DNA of 64,000 nucleotides from Bacteroides nordii WAL 11050 = JCM 12987 (GTDB lineage Bacteria > Bacteroidota > Bacteroidia > Bacteroidales > Bacteroidaceae), in contig BAJA01000013.1 of NCBI GenBank assembly GCA_000613465.1, positions 56,264-120,263 on the forward strand, in the 5' to 3' direction. The notes beneath the pieces were generated by a model, which saw only the letters and a list, made by a program, of their open reading frames with translations, made no database searches and had not been told where the DNA came from. A program made the translations under genes and the position numbers. Position 1 is the stretch's first letter. Every line of letters begins with the position of its first letter. This document shows, in pieces, positions 49,153 through 58,720 of the stretch.

Positions 49153-50025
49153 ATGAGTAATAAACAAGACGAGATTAATTTTGCTCGCGTGGCAGATGCC
49201 ATTGAGTATATTACCCGCAACTACCAGGAGCAGCCTTCGTTATTCGATATGGCGGAGGAGGCGAATGTGAGTATTTATCATTTTCAACGGCTATTTACAG
49301 AATGGGCAGGAGTAAGTCCGAAGAAATTCCTGCAATATATCAGTGTAAATCGTGCTAAGAGAATCCTGAAAGAAGGGCAGGGAAGTCTTTTTGATGCTGC
49401 TTTTGAAATCGGGCTTTCGGGTACGGGGCGTTTGCACGAACTTTTTATTCATATTGAAGGAATGACCCCCGGAGAATATAAAGTCGGTGGCAAAGGCTTA
49501 ACCATAAACTATCGTTTTGCCAAAACTCTTTTTGGTGAAATATTAGTAGCATCTACTTCTAAAGGAGTATGTTATATGACTTTTTGTGACAACCGGGAGC
49601 AGGCATTGGCAGAACTGGGGCATCACTTTCCATTCGCTACGTTTGAGAAACATCCCGATGAGTTTCAGGAACGTGCCCTTGCTGTTTTTTCTATGGATTG
49701 GACGAATCTCAATGAGGTAAAGCTACATTTGCGTGGTACGGAATTCCAGCTGAAGGTTTGGGAGACATTGTTAAAGATACCAATGGGAACATTGACCACT
49801 TACGGAGACATTGCTAATTATCTGGATAGTCCCAGTTCATCCCGTGCTGTAGGAACAGCAGTAGGAGACAATCCGGTAGCATTCTTAATTCCTTGTCATC
49901 GTGTCATTCGTTCTACCGGTGCTTTAGGAGGTTACCATTGGGGATTGACCCGCAAAACTGCTATAATAGGATGGGAAGCTGCTAAGATAGAAGAACAAAG
50001 AAATCGTCTAATGACTGATAATTAA
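49153..50025 (+). CDS. AraC-type HTH fused to O6-methylguanine-DNA methyltransferase (Ada-like)
   Basis: A 290-residue fusion. Residues about 10-105 form an AraC helix-turn-helix pair (LFDMAEEANVSIYHFQRLF, GRLHELFIHIEGMTPGEYK). Residues about 115-285 form the methyltransferase domain with the acceptor Cys (C248) in FLIPCHRVIRS and the DNA-binding segment GTLTTYGDIANYL. It lacks the N-terminal zinc-cysteine domain of E. coli Ada, so it would repair O6-alkylguanine directly but would need another trigger for activation. It may couple repair to transcription. The xth gene for exonuclease III follows 54 bp later on the same strand. Confidence 0.92.
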   Translation: MSNKQDEINFARVADAIEYITRNYQEQPSLFDMAEEANVSIYHFQRLFTEWAGVSPKKFLQYISVNRAKRILKEGQGSLFDAAFEIGLSGTGRLHELFIHIEGMTPGEYKVGGKGLTINYRFAKTLFGEILVASTSKGVCYMTFCDNREQALAELGHHFPFATFEKHPDEFQERALAVFSMDWTNLNEVKLHLRGTEFQLKVWETLLKIPMGTLTTYGDIANYLDSPSSSRAVGTAVGDNPVAFLIPCHRVIRSTGALGGYHWGLTRKTAIIGWEAAKIEEQRNRLMTDN

Positions 50026-50079
50026 TACTCGTAGAAATCTTGTGAACTCAGGATTCTCGATTGTAAATATAAACATCTT

Positions 50080-50844
50080 ATGAAGATAATAACTTATAAT
50101 GTGAATGGCCTGCGTGCCGCAGTTTCAAAAGGTTTGCCTGATTGGCTGGCACAAGAACAGCCGGATGTACTTTGTTTGCAGGAAACCAAATTGCAACCAG
50201 AACAATATCCCGGTGAAGCTTTTGAGGCACTGGGGTATAAAGGCTATTTATATTCTGCACAAAAGAAAGGTTACAGTGGCGTAGCTATCCTTACCCGTCG
50301 TGAGCCCGATCATGTGGAATATGGAATGGGAATTGAAGAATATGATAATGAGGGGCGTTTTATTCGTGCCGATTTTGGTGATTTATCAGTTGTGAGTGTA
50401 TATCATCCTTCTGGGACAAGTGGTGATGAACGACAGGCATTCAAAATGGTGTGGCTGGAAGCTTTCCAGAAGTATGTAACAGAATTGCAAAAGTCCCGTC
50501 CCAATTTGATTCTTTGCGGAGATTACAATATTTGTCATGAAGCGATAGATATCCACGATCCTGTCCGTAATGCTACGAATAGCGGTTTCTTACCGGAAGA
50601 ACGGGAGTGGATGACTCGTTTTCTTTCTGCTGGTTTTGTTGATTCTTTCCGCACATTGTATCCTGAAAAACAAGAGTACACTTGGTGGAGTTATCGTTTC
50701 AATTCACGTGCAAAGAATAAAGGGTGGCGTATAGACTACTGTATGGTAAGTGAACCTGTACGCCCGATGCTGAAGAGTGCCTGTATATTGAATGAAGCGG
50801 TACACTCAGATCATTGTCCGATGGTGTTGGAAGTAAAGGACTGA
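50080..50844 (+). CDS. xth: Exodeoxyribonuclease III
   Basis: A 254-residue exonuclease III/AP endonuclease of base-excision repair. Motifs are MKIITYNVNGLRAAVSKG (Asn, metal site), LCLQETKLQ (catalytic Glu), LILCGDYNICHEAIDIHDP, and the C-terminal HSDHCPMVLEV (Asp-His pair). It is cytoplasmic and of normal length. Its position behind the alkyltransferase gene suggests a small DNA-repair operon. Confidence 0.95.
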   Translation: MKIITYNVNGLRAAVSKGLPDWLAQEQPDVLCLQETKLQPEQYPGEAFEALGYKGYLYSAQKKGYSGVAILTRREPDHVEYGMGIEEYDNEGRFIRADFGDLSVVSVYHPSGTSGDERQAFKMVWLEAFQKYVTELQKSRPNLILCGDYNICHEAIDIHDPVRNATNSGFLPEEREWMTRFLSAGFVDSFRTLYPEKQEYTWWSYRFNSRAKNKGWRIDYCMVSEPVRPMLKSACILNEAVHSDHCPMVLEVKD

Positions 50845-50849
50845 TTACA

Positions 50850-51257
50850 TTAGAGTATACTAATGCTCAGTTTACGACTGTCTCCTCCGTCACGAAACTC
50901 ACACAGATAAATCCCCTGCCAGGTACCCAGGTTTAACTTGTGGTTCTTGATGGGGATTGTGACTGAACTGCCAATTAATGACGCTTTGATATGTGCACTC
51001 ATATCGTCTGGTCCTTCCAGAGTATGAATGAAGTAAGGTGCTCCATCCGGAACCAGTTTATTAAAGAAGGTTTGGAAGTCTTTACGGACATCCGGATCTG
51101 CATTTTCATTGATTGTAATTCCTGCCGAAGTATGCTTGATAAACACTACAAGTAACCCATTTTCGGGGAGTTCTGGTAAATGTGATACAATGTCGCGGGT
51201 TATCAGATGAAAACCACGTGGGTAGTGTGGCAATTGTATATCCAAGGTTATAGCCAT
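50850..51257 (-). CDS. yjbQ: YjbQ family secondary thiamine-phosphate synthase-like enzyme
   Basis: A 135-residue UPF0047 protein with the signature HTSAGITINENADPDVRKDF and the C-terminal GTWQGIYLCEFRDGG. It forms compact trimers; E. coli YjbQ has low thiamine-phosphate synthase activity, and its main role is uncertain. It converges on xth with only 5 bp between stop codons, so no room for a separate terminator remains. Confidence 0.94.
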   Translation of the reverse strand: MAITLDIQLPHYPRGFHLITRDIVSHLPELPENGLLVVFIKHTSAGITINENADPDVRKDFQTFFNKLVPDGAPYFIHTLEGPDDMSAHIKASLIGSSVTIPIKNHKLNLGTWQGIYLCEFRDGGDSRKLSISIL

Positions 51258-51284
51258 TATATTACTGCATTTTTGTTATGTCTG

Positions 51285-51308
51285 CAAAGATACTTTTTTA
51301 TATTTTTG
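51285..51308. promoter_or_regulatory. Back-to-back -7 boxes for yjbQ and the C_GCAxxG gene
   Basis: TATCTTTG on the minus strand (51292-51285) and TATTTTTG on the plus strand (51301-51308) serve the divergent genes from only a 75-bp gap. Confidence 0.55.
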
Positions 51309-51332
51309 CACAAATAAATAATAGAAACAAAA

Positions 51333-51791
51333 ATGGAAGATAGAATACAGCGTGCCGTTGAATTTTTCAAAAGCGGTTATAATTGCTCTCAGTCTGTAGT
51401 GGCTGCTTTTGCTGATATGTATGGATTTACCGAAGAACAGGCTTTTCGTATGTCAGCCTCTTTCGGAGGAGGTATTGGGCGTATGAGAGAGACTTGTGGG
51501 GCTGCTTGCGGTATGTTTCTGTTGGCCGGACTGGAAACAGGGGCAACTGACGGAGCCGATAAGGAAGGGAAAGCCGCTAACTATGCTTTGGTACAGGAAC
51601 TTGCTGCTGAGTTCAGGAAAAGGAATGGCTCACTGAACTGTGGCGAACTATTAGGTTTGAAGAAAAAAGCTCTTTTGTCATCAGTTCCTGAAGAAAGAAC
51701 CAAGCAATATTATGCTAAACGTCCGTGTACCAGGATGGTAGAACAAGCTGCCCGAATTTGGGTGGAATATCTCGAAAAATACCCGAAATAG
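51333..51791 (+). CDS. C_GCAxxG_C_C family redox-active-type protein
   Basis: A 152-residue protein named for its pattern of cysteines: NCSQSV, then GIGRMRETCGAACGMFLL, NCGELL, and a late Cys in RPCTRMV. The family is thought to bind a metal or carry out thiol chemistry, often near redox genes, but no reaction is established. There is no signal peptide. It is a single gene divergent from yjbQ. Confidence 0.92.
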   Translation: MEDRIQRAVEFFKSGYNCSQSVVAAFADMYGFTEEQAFRMSASFGGGIGRMRETCGAACGMFLLAGLETGATDGADKEGKAANYALVQELAAEFRKRNGSLNCGELLGLKKKALLSSVPEERTKQYYAKRPCTRMVEQAARIWVEYLEKYPK

Positions 51792-51865
51792 CTATAAAAA
51801 AGCCGTTTTTATTACAGATTATGCAAAAAAACGCCCAATAAAGTGTTATATAACATAAATATAAC

Positions 51866-51873
51866 TATATTTG
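51866..51873 (+). promoter_or_regulatory. -7 box of the winged-helix gene
   Basis: TATATTTG followed by CAGC gives a start near 51880 and a leader of about 65 nt. The -33 region is not consensus. Confidence 0.55.
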
Positions 51874-51946
51874 CAGCTGAAATAAAACCTGAAAGCTGAG
51901 AGGTTGTCAGTTTTTACATCATGTTTAACTAAAATTTCTAAAGCAA

Positions 51947-52147
51947 ATGTTGAAAGAAAAAGCAGGTGAAATTGCAGGTAAAATCTGGAATGCACTGGAC
52001 GGTACAGAAGGTCTGACCGCTAAGCAAATCAAGAAAGTAACTAAGCTGGTAGACAAAGACTTGTTCTTGGGTCTTGGTTGGTTGCTAAGAGAAGACAAAG
52101 TTTCTACTCAGGAAATTGATGGTGAACTTTTCATTAAATTGAACTAA
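51947..52147 (+). CDS. Small winged helix-turn-helix protein (DUF2582)
   Basis: A 66-residue protein made of a single winged helix: IWNALDGTEGLTAKQIKKVT, then DKDLFLGLGWLLREDKVSTQ and a beta-wing GELFIKLN. DUF2582 members are short Bacteroidetes and archaeal proteins believed to bind DNA, probably as dimers; targets are unknown. It is monocistronic, with its own -7 box and terminator, an arrangement typical of an abundant stand-alone small protein. Confidence 0.92.
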   Translation: MLKEKAGEIAGKIWNALDGTEGLTAKQIKKVTKLVDKDLFLGLGWLLREDKVSTQEIDGELFIKLN

Positions 52148-52167
52148 GAGAGTAAATCACTTACCCA

Positions 52168-52215
52168 TAAAAAATGCGTTGATACATTTCTGAATGTTAT
52201 CAGCGCATTTTTTTA
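52168..52215 (+). terminator. Rho-independent terminator of the winged-helix gene
   Basis: AAAATGCGTTGATA (52171-52184) pairs with TATCAGCGCATTTT (52198-52211) through one G-U pair, followed by a T-tract. Confidence 0.88.
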
Positions 52216-52360
52216 TGTAGATGATTTGCGCATTTTTATTGTAAATAAAGGCAAATGATATGAATCTGGTACGGATTTTCTAATTTCCAGTATGGAGTAT
52301 TAAATAGAAGACTCGAATGAAAAGTTAAAAAAAACTTCTGTTTCTACTTTTATAAGTTCT

Positions 52361-52498
52361 ATGGAAAAAAATAAAGTAATATTGCAAGATAAGAATTCTG
52401 AAGATATCCAAGAAAAAACTGCATCAAAAATAATAAGTCGAAATGATTTATGTCCATGTGGAAGCGGTAAGAAATATAAGAATTGTCATGGAAGATAG
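52361..52498 (+). CDS. SEC-C motif mini-protein
   Basis: A 45-residue ORF starting [20 protein letters not shown] and ending with a complete SEC-C zinc motif, [14 protein letters not shown] (CxCx8CH). In SecA this C-terminal motif binds zinc and contacts SecB and ribosomes. As a free 45-residue protein it could be a zinc-binding adaptor, or the remains of a larger gene; no upstream remnant in the same frame was noticed. It has no terminator of its own that I see and lies 218 bp before lepA. Confidence 0.7.
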   Translation: MEKNKVILQDKNSEDIQEKTASKIISRNDLCPCGSGKKYKNCHGR

Positions 52499-52592
52499 CC
52501 TTGTTTTAGTTGTCTTTTTGTTTTATTACAGTAGTACACTTAGCCCTTTGGAGTTATTAAAAAAATAGCTTTTAAAACCTCATATTTTTCAT

Positions 52593-52600
52593 TATCTTTG
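52593..52600 (+). promoter_or_regulatory. -7 box of lepA
   Basis: TATCTTTG with TTTT 19 bp upstream (52570-52573), close to consensus. The leader would be about 110 nt. Confidence 0.55.
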
Positions 52601-52716
52601 TGCCCAATAAAAGAGTTGTTATTTATTGTATATTGTCATTTGTTTTACGAATGTTTTACGAGAGTATCCTTCTTTTATCATAAAGTTCTTATTTATAATT
52701 AGATAGTTGTTTTAGA

Positions 52717-54498
52717 ATGAAGAATATACGTAATTTTTGCATCATTGCTCATATTGACCACGGTAAATCAACGTTAGCAGATCGTCTGCTGGAATTCACC
52801 AACACCATACAGGTGACCGCAGGCCAGATGCTGGATGATATGGATCTGGAAAAGGAGAGAGGTATCACCATTAAGAGCCATGCCATACAGATGGAGTATA
52901 CATATAAAAGCGAAAAGTATATTCTGAATTTAATTGATACTCCGGGACACGTGGACTTCTCATATGAAGTTTCCCGTTCTATTGCTGCTTGTGAAGGTGC
53001 ATTGCTCATTGTAGATGCTTCGCAAGGAGTACAGGCGCAGACAATCTCGAATCTTTATATGGCCATTGAACATGATCTGGAAATTATTCCCGTCATTAAT
53101 AAATGCGATATGGCAAGTGCCATGCCCGAAGAAGTAGAAGACGAAATCGTTGAGTTGCTGGGTTGTAAGCGTGATGAAATCATACGTGCATCCGGAAAGA
53201 CGGGGATGGGAGTAGAAGAAATACTCGCTGCTGTTATTGAGCGTATACCTCATCCGCAAGGAGATGATGAAGCGCCGTTGCAGGCATTGATTTTCGACTC
53301 TGTATTTAATTCATTCCGCGGAATTATTGCTTATTTCAAGATAGTAAACGGAGTGATTCGTTCCGGTGATAAGGTGAAATTTTTTAATACCGGAAAAGAA
53401 TATGCAGCCGACGAAATCGGAGTACTCAAGATGGATATGGTTCCGCGTAAGGAATTACGTACCGGAGATGTAGGATATATCATTTCGGGTATTAAGACTT
53501 CCAAAGAAGTAAAGGTAGGTGATACTATCACACATATTGCCCGTCCTTGTGACAGAGCAATTGATGGGTTTGAAGAGGTAAAACCAATGGTATTTGCCGG
53601 TGTATATCCTATTGAGGCCGAAGAGTTTGAAGATCTGCGTGCTTCTTTGGAAAAATTGCAGTTGAATGATGCTTCGCTTACTTTCCAGCCGGAATCTTCA
53701 TTAGCTTTAGGCTTTGGGTTCCGTTGCGGATTCCTGGGTCTGCTTCATATGGAGATTGTGCAGGAACGTCTTGATCGTGAGTTCGACATGAATGTGATTA
53801 CTACCGTGCCAAACGTTTCTTATAATATCTACGACAAGCAGGGAAACATGACTGAGGTACATAACCCCGGTGGTATGCCCGATCCTACAATGATAGACCG
53901 TATTGAAGAGCCTTATATCAAGTCCTCTATTATCACCACTACCGACTATATCGGTCCTATTATGACCCTTTGCTTAGGTAAACGAGGTGAGCTGATTAAA
54001 CAGGAATATATTTCCGGCAATCGTGTAGAAATATATTATAACATGCCTTTGGGTGAGATTGTGATCGATTTCTACGATCGACTGAAAAGTATCTCCAAAG
54101 GATATGCTTCTTTTGATTATCATCCGGATGGTTTCCGACCGTCCAAGCTTGTAAAACTGGATATTCTGCTGAATGGCGAATCTGTTGATGCACTTTCTAC
54201 ATTGACTCATTTTGATAACGCTTATGATATGGGACGCCGTATGTGCGAGAAGTTGAAGGAACTGATTCCTAGACAGCAGTTTGAAATTGCTATCCAAGCG
54301 GCTATCGGTGCTAAAATTATAGCCCGTGAAACGATAAGGGCAGTTCGTAAGGATGTGACTGCAAAATGTTATGGTGGTGATATCAGCCGTAAACGTAAGT
54401 TGCTTGAAAAACAGAAAAAAGGTAAGAAACGAATGAAGCAGATTGGTAATGTAGAAGTGCCTCAGAAAGCATTTCTTGCTGTGCTAAAGCTTGATTAA
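52717..54498 (+). CDS. lepA: Elongation factor 4 (LepA)
   Basis: A 593-residue ribosomal GTPase that promotes back-translocation or aids initiation. G motifs are AHIDHGKS (P-loop), [10 protein letters not shown] (switch), [12 protein letters not shown], and NKCDMASA. Downstream are domain II, the LepA-specific [20 protein letters not shown], and the C-terminal unique domain with [20 protein letters not shown] and [20 protein letters not shown]. The length is normal. Confidence 0.98.
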   Translation: MKNIRNFCIIAHIDHGKSTLADRLLEFTNTIQVTAGQMLDDMDLEKERGITIKSHAIQMEYTYKSEKYILNLIDTPGHVDFSYEVSRSIAACEGALLIVDASQGVQAQTISNLYMAIEHDLEIIPVINKCDMASAMPEEVEDEIVELLGCKRDEIIRASGKTGMGVEEILAAVIERIPHPQGDDEAPLQALIFDSVFNSFRGIIAYFKIVNGVIRSGDKVKFFNTGKEYAADEIGVLKMDMVPRKELRTGDVGYIISGIKTSKEVKVGDTITHIARPCDRAIDGFEEVKPMVFAGVYPIEAEEFEDLRASLEKLQLNDASLTFQPESSLALGFGFRCGFLGLLHMEIVQERLDREFDMNVITTVPNVSYNIYDKQGNMTEVHNPGGMPDPTMIDRIEEPYIKSSIITTTDYIGPIMTLCLGKRGELIKQEYISGNRVEIYYNMPLGEIVIDFYDRLKSISKGYASFDYHPDGFRPSKLVKLDILLNGESVDALSTLTHFDNAYDMGRRMCEKLKELIPRQQFEIAIQAAIGAKIIARETIRAVRKDVTAKCYGGDISRKRKLLEKQKKGKKRMKQIGNVEVPQKAFLAVLKLD

Positions 54499-54523
54499 AA
54501 CTTTTTTGTGATAGCTAAAAGAG

Positions 54524-54610
54524 GGTGTATCTTGAACAAATAGCGCTGTTAATAGTTTTAGATACACCAGGTAATTGCCATCTGTCCACAGAGCTTTCCC
54601 TGGCAATTAC
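54524..54610 (+). promoter_or_regulatory. Two-hairpin leader upstream of the antiporter operon
   Basis: GGTGTATC (54524-54531) pairs with GATACACC (54561-54568), with an inner AACA/TGTT stem. Two nucleotides later GTAATTGCCA (54571-54580) pairs with TGGCAATTAC (54601-54610), with CTGTCCACAG inside. The second hairpin ends 20 bp before the antiporter ATG. The first may simply be the lepA terminator, but the compact pair could be a cis-regulatory RNA. I match it to no known riboswitch. Confidence 0.5.
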
Positions 54611-54630
54611 TTAAATACGTACAATACAAA

Positions 54631-55808
54631 ATGAGAAAAGTTCTGTCTTTTTCGGTTTTCCTTATAATAGGTCTTCTCCTGTCTCAGTTCTTGCCAGTGC
54701 TTGCGGGAAGCGGATATGGCGCAGTGAAGACTGTTGCTAATATATTGCTTTATATTTGCCTGGGATTTATTATGATTAATGTAGGCAGAGAGTTTGAAGT
54801 TGATAAATCCCGTTGGAAAAGTTACACTGAAGATTATTTTATAGCAATGGCTACGGCTGCTATGCCTTGGTTGCTGATTGCCCTTTATTATGTATTTGTA
54901 TTGCTTCCTCCAGAGTTTTGGAATAGTTGGGAAGCGTGGAAAGAGAACTTATTACTGAGTCGTTTTGCAGCTCCTACTTCTGCCGGTATTCTTTTTACTA
55001 TGTTGGCTGCCATTGGGCTCAAAGCAAGTTGGATGTACAAGAAGATTCAGGTACTTGCCATTTTCGATGATCTTGATACCATTCTTTTGATGATTCCCCT
55101 TCAGATTATGATGATTGGTTTACGCTGGCAGCTGATTATTGTCGTTCTGATCGTATTTTTGTTACTATTGTTTGGTTGGAGACAGTTGAGCAAGTATAAT
55201 TGGAGGCAGGACTGGAAAGCAATTTTATTTTATTCTACCCTTGTCTTTGTTGCTACTCAATCTTTGTATCTGATCAGTAAAGGTCTGTATGGCGAAGAAG
55301 GAAGTATTCACATTGAAGTGTTGCTGCCTGCGTTTATATTAGGCATGATAATGAAGCACAAAGAGATAGATACTCCAATGGAACGCAACGTTTCTACTGG
55401 TATTTCTTTCCTGTTTATGTTTCTGGTAGGTATGAGTATGCCTCATTTTATAGGTGTCAATTTTGCAGAGACTCAAGCTGGAGAATATTCCGTTACCGGT
55501 TCACAGGAGATGATGCCGTGGGGAGTGATTGCTCTTCATGTGCTCATTGTTTCTTTATTATCGAATATCGGAAAGTTATTTCCCGTCTTTTTCTATCGGG
55601 ATCGCAAATTCAGTGAGCGATTAGCTTTGTCTATTGGTATGTTTACCCGTGGTGAAGTAGGAGCAGGGTTATTTTCATAGCTCTTGGTTACAATCTTGGT
55701 GGGCCTGCTTTGGCTATTTCGGTTCTTACAATCGTACTGAACTTAATATTAACCGGAATCTTTGTTCTTTGGGTAAAAAAACTAGCTTTGAGAAGCTATA
55801 TGGAATAA
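54631..55808 (+). CDS. Sodium/proton antiporter family protein, one apparent frameshift
   Basis: About 392 residues once repaired, with ten or more membrane segments. The frame stops early at 55680; adding one G in the run at 55666-55668 (GCAGGGTT to GCAGGGGTT) continues GMFTRGEVGAGVIFIALGYN to the stop at 55808, ending LRSYME. The MxTRGEVG segment and FDDLDT (Asp-Asp) resemble ion-binding motifs of cation/proton antiporters (CPA2-like). The NhaA gene follows 43 bp later, so both probably respond to sodium or pH. The exact ion is not provable from sequence. Confidence 0.8.
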
Positions 55809-55851
55809 TAGAAATAATATTAAATCATATACTAACTAAAACACACATATT

Positions 55852-57164
55852 ATGACTATCTTACGTTCAATGAGGAATTTCTCGGCTATGAATATTGTGG
55901 CGAGTATTTTGTTGTTTGTAACTGCCATAGCTGCTGCTATTATTGCTAATTCTCCGTTGGCTCCTGCCTACCAGGAGTTTCTTTCACATGAACTTCATTT
56001 CCGGATAGGAAGTTTCAATCTGCTTTCACATGGAGGTCAGAATCTGACTATGATTGAGTTTATTAACGATGGGTTGATGACTGTATTTTTTCTGTTAGTT
56101 GGGTTGGAGATAAAACGTGAATTATTGGTGGGAGAGTTGTCTTCTTTCCGTAAAGCAGTATTACCGTTTATTGCAGCCTGTGGTGGTATGCTGATTCCTG
56201 TTCTTATTTATTCGTTTATTTGTACCCCGTACACTCCCGAAGGCAGGGGCTTGCCATTCCGATGGCTACAGATATTGCTTTTTCATTGGGTGTGCTTAGC
56301 TTATTGGGGAAACGTGTCCCGTTAAGTCTGAAAATTTTTCTGACAGCTTTTGCTGTGGTCGATGATATTGGCGGTATTCTTGTTATTGCAGTCTTTTATA
56401 GTTCGCATGTGGCTTATGGATATCTGCTGGTAGCTGCTTTGCTTTTTGTACTACTTTATTTTATCGGTAAACATGGAGCAACCAATAAATTGTTCTTTTT
56501 GATTATTGGGGTTATTATCTGGTATCTTTTCTTGCAATCAGGTATTCATAGTACGATTGCCGGGGTACTGTTTGCCTTTATAATTCCGGCCAAACCTCAG
56601 CTACATGTTGGTAAGTATATTGAGCGTATCCGCCGTATAATCAATACATTCCCGACTATGGAAGGAAACAGCATTGTTCTTACTAATGAGCAAATTGCCA
56701 AGTTGAAACAGGTAGAGTCTGCTTCCGACCGTGTAATTAGCCCTTTACAATCTTTGGAAGATAATCTTCATGGAGCAGTCAATTACATTATTCTACCATT
56801 GTTTGCTTTTGTAAATGCAGGAGTTGTGTTTAGTGGAGGGGGAGAAGTAATGGGCAAGGTCAGTATAGCAGTAGCTTTAGGTTTACTGTGTGGTAAGTTT
56901 TTGGGGATTTATTTCTTTACCTGGCTGGCTATTAAGAGCAGGCTGACACCTATGCCGGAAGGTATGAATTGGAAGAATATAGCAGGTGTTTCTTTGTTGG
57001 GTGGTATTGGTTTTACCGTGTCATTGTTCATTGCTAATCTTTCATTCGGCTCCACATATCCTATATTGTTGAATCAGGCTAAATTCGGAGTCCTTTCAGG
57101 TACGGTTCTGGCAGGTGCTTTAGGATATATTGTACTCTATCTGGTATTACCCAAGAAGAAATGA
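55852..57164 (+). CDS. nhaA: Na+/H+ antiporter NhaA, one apparent frameshift
   Basis: About 437 residues once repaired. Family motifs are LLVGLEIKRELLVGEL, the ion-binding Asp pair in TAFAVVDDIGGILVI, and FVNAGVVF. The break is at 56253: adding one G (GGCTTGCC to GGCTTGGCC) joins YTPEGRGLAIPMATDIAFSLG. NhaA exchanges one Na+ or Li+ for two protons across the inner membrane and keeps internal pH and sodium low. It is co-oriented with the preceding antiporter gene. Confidence 0.93.
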
Positions 57165-57361
57165 CTATTTTTTGCGACTTTATTTGCTGTTGTAAATATT
57201 TGTGGATAGAAAAAGAAACAGAAATGAAAAGACTGAATATGTTAGTTGGGTAAGAAAAATATACAAACTTTTATTTTGTTAAACAGTTGATTATGAAGTG
57301 GTTATAGGATGCTGTTTTTACTCGTAGAAGATCGATCCGAAACACACCGAGAAACACTTCG

Positions 57362-57398
57362 TTGGTCGTAGAGAAACGAACCGTTTCTCTACGACCAA
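57362..57398. terminator. Hairpin terminator between nhaA and rmuC
   Basis: A perfect 17-bp stem, TTGGTCGTAGAGAAACG (57362-57378) with 57382-57398, and a 3-nt loop. It separates convergent genes and is the main feature in the gap of about 320 bp. The adjoining GAGAAACACTTCG segment partly resembles the stem. Confidence 0.85.
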
Positions 57399-57486
57399 TA
57401 ATTTGATTTTTTATAAGAATTTACAAAAATAAGGCGGAAGAAGGGGGAATGCTTTCTTTGTTGTAAGTAAAACTTATTTCTTTATG

Positions 57487-58717
57487 TTATTCGTCATCTC
57501 CTTCACTTTCATCGATAGGCAGAATTTTCTGACTTTCTTCATGTGGCAATTGTTCCACTTGCCGGAGTTTTCTTTCGATGGCACGGGTACGTTTTCCCAT
57601 TACCTCTTCCAGCTGATCACCGGCATTTTGCAGATTCTTTTGTACTTTTTCAAGTAATCCGCCAAATTTACTGAATTCTGTTTTTACCGCTCCCAGCACA
57701 GTCCATACTTCTCCCGTTCTTTTTTGAATGGCAAGTGTGCGGAAGCCCATTTGCAGGCTGTTTAGAATGGCACCCAGAGTGGTTGGTCCTGTAATTACGA
57801 TTTTGTATTCCTTTTGCAGCATCTCACTAAGGCTGTACGACGTATAACCTCTGCGTAAATACTCTCGAAGGGCAGAAACAGGATAGCAAAGTCTGTTGTG
57901 TAAGGTGGGTCGACGTATTTATCATGAATGTCTTTTGCCATTTTTTTGATTGTATTCTCCAGTTGTTTCCCGGATGATTCTATCAGTACGGTATCTCCTG
58001 CTTCAAAGGCATCATAGTATTGCTCGTAGACATCTTTTGGAAATTTCGCATCAATAGGGAGATATACCGTACTGTTAGCATCATCTTTACCCGGTAGCTT
58101 GATGGCAAACTCCACGAATTCAGTTCCGCTTTTCTTCGTTTTGACATTGGCATCATATTGTTCGGGACTCATCATTTGTTCCAGTAATGCTCCCAATTGT
58201 ACTTCACCGAAAGTGCCCCGCATTTTTACATTGCTCAGCACTTTTTTCAACCCTCCTACGTCTTGTGCCAGAGATTTCATTTCTCCCAATCCTTTCTGCA
58301 CATTTTCAAGCTGTGACCGCACTATCTCAAAAGACTGCCCGATACGTTCGTTCAGCGTCTTTTGTAATTTTTCTTCTACCATGAGTCGCATGTCATCCAG
58401 ACGCTTTTCTGTAGATTTTAGTAACATTTCCTGCTGACGTGCCATTGTATCAAACTTCTGTCTTTGCAGTTCTCCGGTGGTCATCATATTTTTGTGTAGT
58501 ACATCCTGCACCTGTTGCATGCTTTGATTGAGGGCTTGCGTCATTTCCATGCGGAGTTCGCGTATGCTACGATTCAGCTCTTCACGGTTCTCCTGCATTT
58601 GCTGTCGCAAAGCAGTTTGCAGTTGCTCACTTTGTGCCTGCCCGTTATTTTTAGTCAGTATTAAAATGATGAGCCAATCAGTAGGATGATAGTGACAATG
58701 AGTAAAATCAGTTCCAT
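57487..58717 (-). CDS. rmuC: DNA recombination protein RmuC, two apparent frameshifts
   Basis: About 410 residues once repaired. It begins MELILLIVTIILLIG (membrane anchor), continues through a long coiled coil (ALRQQMQENREELNRSIREL and MARQQEMLLKSTEKRLDDM) and ends in the nuclease-like core (RGTFGEVQLGALLEQM, LPIDAKFPKDVYEQYYDA, FLPFESIYAEVIRR). Missing bases are one C on the coding strand near 58673 (joins LIGLIILILTKNNGQ) and one G near 57825 (joins RTALVEMLQKEYKIVI). The ATG at 58717 is used since it restores the usual N-terminal anchor. RmuC limits inversions at short inverted repeats. map ends 3 bp upstream. Confidence 0.9.
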
Positions 58718-58720
58718 GAG

